A stretch of 12,094 bases of DNA, from positions 1 to 12,094 of the forward strand of contig JAFOJR010000042.1 of NCBI GenBank assembly GCA_017420125.1. The letters run 5' to 3'. Positions within the stretch are counted from its first letter, which is position 1. Each line of letters opens with the position of its first letter. This DNA comes from Oscillospiraceae bacterium (GTDB lineage Bacteria > Bacillota > Clostridia > Oscillospirales > Oscillospiraceae). The position numbers and the translations under genes were made by a program. This document shows positions 7,660 to 12,094 of the stretch, in pieces. The notes beneath the pieces are model-generated. The model was given only the letters and a program-made list of their open reading frames with translations. It made no database searches and was not told where the DNA came from.

Positions 7660-7688
7660 TTGACAAGCACACCGTTTTTTGTTACATT
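7660..7688 (+). promoter_or_regulatory. Promoter of birA and the PH-domain gene
   Basis: TTGACA (7660-7665), a 17-nt spacer, then TACATT (7683-7688). The predicted start is around 7695, giving a short leader of about 30 nt before the birA start codon. Confidence 0.75.
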
Positions 7689-7699
7689 GAATCAAACAA
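7679..7699 (+). promoter_or_regulatory. 21-bp dyad overlapping the birA -10 box (candidate operator)
   Basis: TTGTT-ac-ATT-g-AAT-ca-AACAA is a dyad centred on 7689, with 8 of 10 positions per arm symmetrical. It covers the -10 hexamer and the predicted transcription start, the classical place for a repressor site. The half-site TTGTT recalls biotin-repressor boxes, but the spacing between half-sites is shorter than in known BirA operators. The regulator is therefore unassigned. Confidence 0.5.
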
Positions 7700-7710
7700 G
7701 ACCAGCAGAA

Positions 7711-7719
7711 GGGAGGGGG
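7711..7719 (+). promoter_or_regulatory. Unusual G-rich ribosome binding site of birA
   Basis: GGGAGGGGG precedes a TTG start at 7724 across a run of T residues. It is the only ribosome binding site in this gap, and it supports TTG as the true start of the complete HTH domain. Confidence 0.65.
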
Positions 7720-7723
7720 TTTT

Positions 7724-8692
7724 TTGCGGAAATTAAAAGAGGCATTGCTGTACGTGCTGGAAAAAAACCGCGGCGGAACGGTATCCGGACAGGCACTGGC
7801 GGATGCGTACGGGGTATCCCGGGCGGCAGTTTGGAAAGCGGCGCAGGCATTAAAGCAGGACGGGCATGTTCTGGAGGCTGTGACAAACGGCGGATATCGT
7901 ATTGTCAGTGATCAACTGTCGAAGGAAGGCGTGCTGGCGCACTGGGACACAGAGGCGCCTGTTATCGTATTGCAGGAAGTCGCGTCTACCAATGGCGAGG
8001 CGATGCGTCTGGCCGCAGAAGGCGCTCCCCATGGTACGCTTGTTTTGGCGGAACACCAGACGGCAGGCAAGGGGCGGCGCGGAAAATCCTTTTTCTCTCC
8101 GCAGGGAGCAGGTTTGTACATGAGCCTTTTGCTGAAGCCGAAGCAGCCGCTTTCTGTCAAGATTACAGTGGCGGCGGCTGTGGCCGTTTGCCGTGTGCTG
8201 GAACGATATACAGAGGAGCCGCCTGAAATCAAATGGGTAAATGATGTTTATCTCCGCGGGAAAAAAGCAGTTGGCATTTTAACGGAAGCATTTATGGATC
8301 TGGAGAGTTTTCATGCTCAAAACATTGTTTTGGGCATCGGGATTAATTTAATACCTCCGGTGGAAGGATATCCTGAGGAATTGAGCCCTATTATGACCTG
8401 CCTGTTCCCCGATGGAAAACGGCCCGCCAATTTTTCACGTTGCCGGCTGGCAGGAGAAGTTGCCAAAGAAGTGTTGTCGCTGTGTGAAGATTTAGATCAT
8501 CCAAACCTCATGGAAGAATACAGGACACGATCATTCCTGATTGGGCAGCCGATTCGATTTTTTGACCATGATACGCCGGTGGATGGTGTAGCTGTTGGAA
8601 TCAATGACGAAGGAAATTTATTGGTAGAAACAGCCTCTGGGCTGCAGGTGCTGCAGGCAGGGGAAGTAAGTGTGCGGAAAAAGACAGAGTGA
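7724..8692 (+). CDS. birA: Bifunctional biotin-[acetyl-CoA carboxylase] ligase / biotin operon repressor BirA
   Basis: Activates biotin to biotinyl-5'-AMP and attaches it to carboxylase/decarboxylase carrier subunits. In the bifunctional form, the ligand-bound dimer also represses biotin genes. It has 322 residues from a TTG start. The N-terminal winged HTH (about 17-60, SGQALADAYGVSRAAVWKAA) shows this is the DNA-binding (group II) form. The catalytic domain has STNGEA (88-93), the adenylate-binding loop KGRRGK (116-121; the E. coli form is GRGRRG), KWVND (170-174) and GIGIN (204-208). A C-terminal SH3-like domain covers about 270-320. The gene has its own promoter with a dyad over the -10. 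The next gene starts 19 bases after its stop and shares the transcript. No biotin synthesis or uptake gene is in the window. Confidence 0.94.
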   Translation: MRKLKEALLYVLEKNRGGTVSGQALADAYGVSRAAVWKAAQALKQDGHVLEAVTNGGYRIVSDQLSKEGVLAHWDTEAPVIVLQEVASTNGEAMRLAAEGAPHGTLVLAEHQTAGKGRRGKSFFSPQGAGLYMSLLLKPKQPLSVKITVAAAVAVCRVLERYTEEPPEIKWVNDVYLRGKKAVGILTEAFMDLESFHAQNIVLGIGINLIPPVEGYPEELSPIMTCLFPDGKRPANFSRCRLAGEVAKEVLSLCEDLDHPNLMEEYRTRSFLIGQPIRFFDHDTPVDGVAVGINDEGNLLVETASGLQVLQAGEVSVRKKTE

Positions 8693-8711
8693 CAGAAGGA
8701 GAGACAAAGAT

Positions 8712-9095
8712 ATGGAAAACGTGGTGTGGAAGGGTCGGAAACGAACGTTATTTGGACTTCCCTGGAGTTTTACCAAATACACATTGACGGAGGATTCCCT
8801 ATTTATCGAAACAGGACTTTTCAACAAGAAAGAAGAGGAAATTCGGCTGTATCGCATGTTGGATTTGACGCTGAACCGTTCTTTGGGCCAGCGCTTATTC
8901 GGCTTGGGGACAATCCATTGCTGTACTGCCGATAAAACAACACCGGAAATTGATATCAAGCGCGTGAAAGGGTCTGTTCATTTAAAGCGACAGCTTTCTG
9001 ATTTGGTAGAAGAAGCACGGGACAAGAAACGGATTTATGGCAGGGAAGTCTTTGGAGAGGAAGACGATCATTGGGATCATGATTCCCACATTTAA
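8712..9095 (+). CDS. Small PH-domain (bPH2/DUF304-like) protein
   Basis: Protein of 127 residues with the look of a bacterial pleckstrin-homology domain: alternating strands including TKYTLTEDSLFIETG, then KKEEEIRLYRMLDLTLNRSLGQRLFGLGTI, a common DUF304/YdbS-YdbT signature. The C-terminal tail is charged and ends in an acidic His-rich stretch (EEDDHWDHDSH). Unlike YdbS/YdbT it has no membrane helices, so it is probably soluble or peripheral. The start at 8712 follows AAGGAGAG with 8 nt spacing. It lies 19 bases downstream of birA and is likely co-transcribed. The function is unknown; PH domains of this type often serve in protein or lipid binding at the membrane. Confidence 0.8.
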   Translation: MENVVWKGRKRTLFGLPWSFTKYTLTEDSLFIETGLFNKKEEEIRLYRMLDLTLNRSLGQRLFGLGTIHCCTADKTTPEIDIKRVKGSVHLKRQLSDLVEEARDKKRIYGREVFGEEDDHWDHDSHI

Positions 9096-9131
9096 GGCAG
9101 AAAACCCCGAAAGGGGAAGGAAAACTGCCTT
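9094..9131 (+). other. Nested inverted repeat between the PH-domain gene and the CoA-transferase promoter
   Basis: The outer arms AAGGCAG (9094-9100) and CTGCCTT (9125-9131) enclose a perfect inner hairpin, CCCC-GAAA-GGGG (9105-9116), with a GNRA tetraloop. The left arm overlaps the stop codon of the PH-domain gene and the right arm overlaps the first two bases of the downstream -35 box. There is no T-tract, so it is not a normal intrinsic terminator, though it may slow or stop transcription coming from birA. Confidence 0.55.
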
Positions 9132-9157
9132 GACATCCAACTTTGATGTGATATAAT
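9130..9157 (+). promoter_or_regulatory. Very strong promoter of the CoA-transferase leader
   Basis: TTGACA (9130-9135), a 16-nt spacer, then a perfect TATAAT (9152-9157) preceded by an extended -10 TG (9149-9150). This is the best promoter in the window and suggests very high expression. The predicted start is around 9164, about 280 nt before the start codon of the CoA-transferase. Confidence 0.88.
9133..9149 (+). promoter_or_regulatory. 17-bp dyad inside the CoA-transferase promoter spacer (candidate operator)
   Basis: ACATC-c-AA-c-TT-t-GATGT is a near-perfect dyad centred on 9141, with 7 of 8 pairs symmetrical. It fills the space between -35 and -10, where a bound protein would block or remodel RNA polymerase. 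No regulator family is recognised. Confidence 0.5.
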
Positions 9158-9163
9158 AAAGAA

Positions 9164-9385
9164 ATAAGAGAAGCGACTGGAGCAAATAGTTCATTTTGAC
9201 CAAATTTTCTTTCTTTTTGCAGATGCTGATCTGAGGTGTGCAACAAGTCAAAAGGGAAGAAAATTTGGTTTTGGATACAGGCGTGATCTGCGTCTTGTTG
9301 ATGTTTGCAACTCCACAAAGAAAGGAAGCGGATCGCCTGGACGGAAACATGCCCTTGTGCTATAGGTGGTGGTTTCCGCTTTTTT
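9164..9385 (+). ncRNA. Structured untranslated leader upstream of the CoA-transferase (candidate attenuator, riboswitch or small RNA)
   Basis: The 350-base gap 9096-9445 has no convincing gene; after the promoter it holds this leader. Stem 1 pairs 9199-9219 with 9249-9269. Of its 21 pairs, the outer 13 (ACCAAATTTTCTT/AAGAAAATTTGGT) are perfect and the inner 8 include two G-U; its apex carries a small hairpin CAGAT-GCTG-ATCTG (9220-9233). Stem 2 pairs 9278-9296 with 9323-9339 (CAGGCG/CGCCTG base, one 2-nt bulge, one mismatch), with a GTTG/CAAC tip hairpin. Stem 3 is an intrinsic terminator. An alternative pairing, AAGGAAGCGGA (9322-9332) with TCCGCTTTTTT (9375-9385), excludes both stem 2 and the terminator, as expected of a switch. 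I recognise no known riboswitch consensus. It could equally be a separate RNA of about 220 nt whose terminator is partly read through. Confidence 0.5.
9342..9385 (+). terminator. Intrinsic terminator inside the CoA-transferase leader
   Basis: The stem CGGAAAC (9342-9348) with GTTTCCG (9372-9378) can be extended by four further pairs past a bulged A. It is followed by CTTTTTT (T-run 9380-9385). It lies downstream of the strong promoter and about 60 bases upstream of the CoA-transferase start, so it would end transcription before the gene unless bypassed. Confidence 0.6.
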
Positions 9386-9445
9386 ATTTGCGCCTGCGTT
9401 TCTGATTTCCTGTGTCGAAAAGATTATAGAAAGAAGGAATTTGTT

Positions 9446-10996
9446 ATGAGTAAAGTCATGACTGGCCGCGAAGCAGTTCGCAAGTTTGTAAAAGATGGCG
9501 ATACTGTCGCTGTAGAGGGATTCGTCGGTCTGATGCACGCAGAAGAACTTTTGATTGCATTGGAAGAAGAGTTTTTGGAAACCGGACATCCCAACAACTT
9601 GATGGCAATGCACTGTGCAGGCCAGGGCAACAGCAAGGGTAATGGTATGGACCGCTGGGCACATGATGGTTTGCTGCGCGGCATCTATGCAGGCCACTAT
9701 GCAGTGGAACCCGCAATTCAGAAGATGGTTCTGGAAAACAAAATCTTCGGATACAACGTACCCCAGGGTGTTATTGCGCAACTGTATCGTGAAATCGCCG
9801 GCGGAAAACCCGGTGTTATCACCCACGTTGGCCTGAACACATTCCCCGACCCCAGAATTGAAGGCTGCAAAATTAACCAGAAAGCCCGGGAGGAAGGCGA
9901 CATTGTTGAGCTGATTGAAATCCTGGGTGAAGAAAAGCTGCTGTACAAATCTTTCCCCATCAATGTTGTAATGCTGCGTGCCACCTATGCAGATCCGATG
10001 GGCAACTGCACCATGGAAAAAGAACCTGTCACCTTGGAAATGATCTCCATGGCACAGGCAGCAAAGAACTCCGGCGGTTATGTTATCGTACAGGTGGAAG
10101 ACATCGTGGAGCAGGGTTCCATTGATGTCCGGAAGATCAAGCTACCCGGAATCTATGTTGACGCGATTGTAAAATCCAAGCCGGAAAATCATTGGATGGG
10201 TAATGACACGCCGTATAATCCGGCACTCTCTGGTGAAATCCGTGTGCCGCTGGAATCCCTGCCGCCCATGCCGCTGAACGAGAGAAAAGTTATCGCTCGC
10301 CGCAGCGCTATGGAACTGGTTCCCAACGCTGTTTCCAATTTGGGAATTGGCGTTCCCGAAGGTGTTGCAGCGGTTGGCGCAGAGGAAGGCCTGCAGGGTT
10401 TGGTTCTCACCACGGAAGCCGGCACCATCGGCGGAATCCCCGCAGCCAAGGACGTGTTCGGCGCAGCAACCAACCCAGATGCAATTATTGATCAAGGCTA
10501 TCAGTTTGACTTTTATGACGGCGGTGGCTTAGACGTGGCATTTTTGGGCCTGGCACAGATGGATCAGCACGGCAACATCAACGTCAGTAAGTTCGGTCCC
10601 AAGCTGGCCGGCTGCGGCGGTTTCATCAACATTACCCAGAACTCCAAAAAGGTTGTTTATTGCGGTACTTTCACCGCTGGCGGCCTGAAGGTTAAGGTAG
10701 CCGACGGGAAGCTGACCATTCTCCAGGAAGGCAAAGCCAAGAAACTGGTGAAAGAAGTAGAACAGATTACCTTCAGCGGTACCTATGCACAGAAAGTCAA
10801 GCAGCCGGTTCTTTATGTAACAGAACGCGCTGTTTTTGAACTGACAGATGAAGGCGTTGAACTGAAAGAAATTGCACCGGGTATCGATCTTCAGACACAG
10901 GTTCTGGATATGATGGACTTTACTCCCATTATGAAAGACGTTAAGCTGATGGATGAACGTATCTTCAAAGATGAACTGATGGGTTTGGAAATCTAA
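9446..10996 (+). CDS. pct: Propionate/acetate-type CoA-transferase (family I, alpha-beta fused)
   Basis: Transfers CoA between short acyl-CoAs (propionyl-, butyryl-, lactoyl- or acetoacetyl-type) and acetate. In fermentation it recovers CoA from the end product or activates a substrate acid. It has 516 residues, the usual length for Pct/YdiF proteins (about 515-530). The N-terminal (alpha-like) half includes VAVEGFVGLMHAEEL and FPDPR, and the C-terminal (beta-like) half starts around 280. The catalytic glutamate is E324 in TTEAGTIGG (YdiF and Megasphaera Pct have TVE-x-G-x-IGG). Further family blocks are FDFYDGGGLDVAFLGLAQ, NINVSKFG, AGCGGF, CGTFTAGGLKV and PGIDL. The ATG at 9446 follows AAGGA with 7 nt spacing; the open frame upstream to 9305 lies in the structured leader and is not counted. 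Codon use favours AAC, ATC, TTC and GTT more than upstream genes, as in highly expressed genes. The exact acyl substrate cannot be read from sequence. Confidence 0.93.
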   Translation: MSKVMTGREAVRKFVKDGDTVAVEGFVGLMHAEELLIALEEEFLETGHPNNLMAMHCAGQGNSKGNGMDRWAHDGLLRGIYAGHYAVEPAIQKMVLENKIFGYNVPQGVIAQLYREIAGGKPGVITHVGLNTFPDPRIEGCKINQKAREEGDIVELIEILGEEKLLYKSFPINVVMLRATYADPMGNCTMEKEPVTLEMISMAQAAKNSGGYVIVQVEDIVEQGSIDVRKIKLPGIYVDAIVKSKPENHWMGNDTPYNPALSGEIRVPLESLPPMPLNERKVIARRSAMELVPNAVSNLGIGVPEGVAAVGAEEGLQGLVLTTEAGTIGGIPAAKDVFGAATNPDAIIDQGYQFDFYDGGGLDVAFLGLAQMDQHGNINVSKFGPKLAGCGGFINITQNSKKVVYCGTFTAGGLKVKVADGKLTILQEGKAKKLVKEVEQITFSGTYAQKVKQPVLYVTERAVFELTDEGVELKEIAPGIDLQTQVLDMMDFTPIMKDVKLMDERIFKDELMGLEI

Positions 10997-11014
10997 TTTT
11001 CAATGTGAAGAATC

Positions 11015-11053
11015 AATAAGAAACCCGCGGCTCTGCCGCGGGTTTCTTATTTT
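11015..11053 (+). terminator. Strong intrinsic terminator of the CoA-transferase gene
   Basis: A perfect 17-bp stem (11015-11031 with 11035-11051; core AAACCCGCGGC/GCCGCGGGTTT) encloses a TCT triloop and is followed by further T residues. It sits 19 bases after the stop codon. Confidence 0.93.
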
Positions 11054-11057
11054 GTTG

Positions 11058-11072
11058 GCCGCAGGCAGCGGC
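11058..11072. other. Small GC hairpin between the two convergent terminators
   Basis: GCCGC-AGGCA-GCGGC, a 5-bp perfect stem with a 5-nt loop and no T-tract on either strand in the terminator position. It lies between the plus- and minus-strand terminators. The function is unclear and it may be incidental. Confidence 0.35.
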
Positions 11073-11088
11073 AAAAGAAAAAGATCGC

Positions 11089-11124
11089 AAAAAAATTCCC
11101 CGGCCCATATTTGGGCCGGGGAAT
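11089..11124 (-). terminator. Strong intrinsic terminator of etfA
   Basis: Read on the minus strand, a perfect 12-bp stem ATTCCCCGGCCC/GGGCCGGGGAAT (arms 11113-11124 and 11095-11106) with a 6-nt loop is followed by a run of seven T (11095-11089). It lies 20 bases after the etfA stop codon. Confidence 0.93.
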
Positions 11125-11144
11125 CATAGCTTTTTGAAGGATTC

Positions 11145-12094
11145 TTATTTTGCAGCCTTTGCAGCGCGAATTGCTTCTGTCAGCAGCGGAGTGACCTTAA
11201 ACAGGTCGCCTACGATACCATAGTCAGCAATCTCGAACATGGGAGCTTCAGGATCCTTATTGACAGCGATGATGCATTCGGAGTCGGACATACCAGCCTT
11301 GTGCTGGATGGAACCGGAAATACCCAGAGCAACATACACTTTAGGACGAACGGTCTTACCAGTCTGGCCAACCTGATGGTCAGCAGACAGCCAGCCGGAG
11401 TCGATTGCAACACGAGAGCCGCCAACAACGCCGCCCAATTCGTCTGCCAGTTCTTCTGCCAGCTTGATGCCGCCTTCGATATCCTTTGCGATACCACGGC
11501 CAACGGAGACGATGAAGTCTGCACCGATCAGGTCGACAATCTTCTTTGCAGCCTTGACAACATCCAGAACCTCAGTTTTGATATCAGCTTCAGTCAGCTT
11601 AACGTCTACCATAACGGCTTCGCAAGCAGCTGCCTTTGCAGCGTCAGTGGGAGCTTTCTTCAAAACGCCGGGACGGACAGTTGCCATTGCCGGACGGAAA
11701 CGCGGGCAAATGATGGTAGCCATCAGGTGGCCGCCAAATGCCGGACGGGTCATCTTCAGGTTGCGGTCTTCCATGTTCCATTCGATGTTATCAACATCCA
11801 GAGTGGAAGCGCCACGCAGGAAATCAACATACTTAGCCACATCAACATCCAAATGTGTGCAGTCTGCGCACAGGCCGGTGTGTAGGCGAGCTGCGCAACG
11901 AGGTGCCAGGTCACGACCGATGTTGGTTGCGCCAAACAGAACGATTTCGGGCTTCAGTTCCTGAACGGTATCGCAAATTACTTTTGCGTAAGCGTCAGTG
12001 GTGTAGTCCTTCATCAGAGGAGAATTGCAGACATAAACTTTATCTGCGCCGTAGGCACCCAGTTCGGGAACCAGGCCTTCTACGTTGTCGCCCA
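11145..12094 (-). CDS. etfA: Electron transfer flavoprotein subunit alpha (5' truncated)
   Basis: FAD-binding alpha subunit of ETF, which passes electrons between flavoprotein acyl-CoA dehydrogenases and, in bifurcating versions, NADH and ferredoxin. The frame is open to the right edge of the window; 315 residues are visible and the N-terminus is missing. The N-terminal domain shows GATNIGRDLAPR and TGLCADCTHLDVD. The C-terminal FAD domain shows GSRVAIDSGW (visible residues 225-234), HQVGQTGKTV (239-248), LGISGSIQH (256-264), VNKD (277-280) and DYGIVGD (290-296). Between LDVD and LKMTRPAFGG there is about 20 residues more than in the compact Acidaminococcus form; from memory, several clostridial EtfA proteins share this. 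The partner etfB would be expected upstream, beyond 12094. It is convergent with the CoA-transferase gene and may serve the acyl-CoA dehydrogenase at the left edge or another one. Confidence 0.96.
   Translation of the reverse strand, partial: GDNVEGLVPELGAYGADKVYVCNSPLMKDYTTDAYAKVICDTVQELKPEIVLFGATNIGRDLAPRCAARLHTGLCADCTHLDVDVAKYVDFLRGASTLDVDNIEWNMEDRNLKMTRPAFGGHLMATIICPRFRPAMATVRPGVLKKAPTDAAKAAACEAVMVDVKLTEADIKTEVLDVVKAAKKIVDLIGADFIVSVGRGIAKDIEGGIKLAEELADELGGVVGGSRVAIDSGWLSADHQVGQTGKTVRPKVYVALGISGSIQHKAGMSDSECIIAVNKDPEAPMFEIADYGIVGDLFKVTPLLTEAIRAAKAAK

Noticed and set aside
9360..9385. T-box-like string GGTGGTGGTTTCCGC in the leader
   Set aside because: It loosely recalls the T-box (TGGNACCGC), but it needs an insertion and two changes. 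It also forms the 3' arm of the terminator immediately before the T-run, whereas the T-box lies on the 5' side. No stem I specifier features were seen.
9164..9385. 6S RNA, lysine riboswitch or TPP riboswitch identity for the leader
   Set aside because: No overall rod with pairing 5' and 3' ends as in 6S. Short matches (GAGGTG; CTGATCTG) occur without the other conserved blocks of the lysine or TPP riboswitches.
9349..9405. Short leader ORF starting at 9349 with consecutive Trp codons (TGG TGG)
   Set aside because: It suggests peptide-based attenuation, but no adequate ribosome binding site precedes it. The Trp codons lie inside the terminator loop and not in a separate upstream region, and the downstream gene has no link to tryptophan.
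9305..9445. In-frame upstream extension of the CoA-transferase from a TTG codon
   Set aside because: It has no ribosome binding site, runs through the terminator hairpin, and does not resemble family N-termini. The ATG at 9446 has a proper site and gives the normal length.
11301..11885. Plus-strand open frames opposite etfA
   Set aside because: They are mirror reading frames of a strongly biased coding sequence; no start signal or domain is visible.

Overview
The window looks like a chromosomal piece of a strictly anaerobic, acid-forming Bacillota bacterium (Clostridia, or possibly Negativicutes). The basis is a short-chain acyl-CoA dehydrogenase of the butyryl-CoA dehydrogenase type, a propionate/acetate-type CoA-transferase and an electron-transfer flavoprotein alpha subunit, together with the conserved block radical-SAM/PDZ (DUF512) protein - der - plsY - gpsA. 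The genus cannot be read from this sequence. Nothing looks mobile: there are no insertion sequences, phage genes, CRISPR arrays, tRNAs or rRNAs.

Layout. (1) 1-984: C-terminal part of an acyl-CoA dehydrogenase entering from the left. (2) 1010-2135: azlC-azlD, a two-subunit branched-chain amino-acid exporter, with its own consensus sigma-A-type promoter and a 10-bp tandem repeat just after it. (3) 2159-7628: a probable five-gene operon, DUF512 - der - plsY - gpsA - class II fructose-bisphosphate aldolase, starting at an extended -10 promoter and ending at a hairpin terminator. The last three genes form a metabolic line read backwards: aldolase makes DHAP, GpsA reduces it to glycerol-3-phosphate, and PlsY acylates that for membrane lipid. 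(4) 7660-9095: birA (biotin ligase/repressor, TTG start) and a small PH-domain protein, from a promoter whose -10 lies inside a 21-bp dyad. (5) 9094-10996: a very strong promoter with a dyad in its spacer, a roughly 280-nt structured untranslated leader that contains an intrinsic terminator, then the CoA-transferase gene. (6) 10997-11144: a convergent intergenic region with one strong terminator for each strand. (7) 11145-12094: 5'-truncated etfA on the minus strand.

The CoA-transferase, acyl-CoA dehydrogenase and ETF belong to one physiology: acyl-CoA activation or exchange with acetate, and reduction of enoyl-CoA with electrons carried by ETF. The most interesting unexplained element is the leader at about 9164-9385. 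It has two long imperfect hairpins, a terminator, and an alternative pairing that excludes the terminator. That makes it a candidate attenuator or riboswitch, or a stand-alone small RNA. It matches no RNA family I could recognise by eye.
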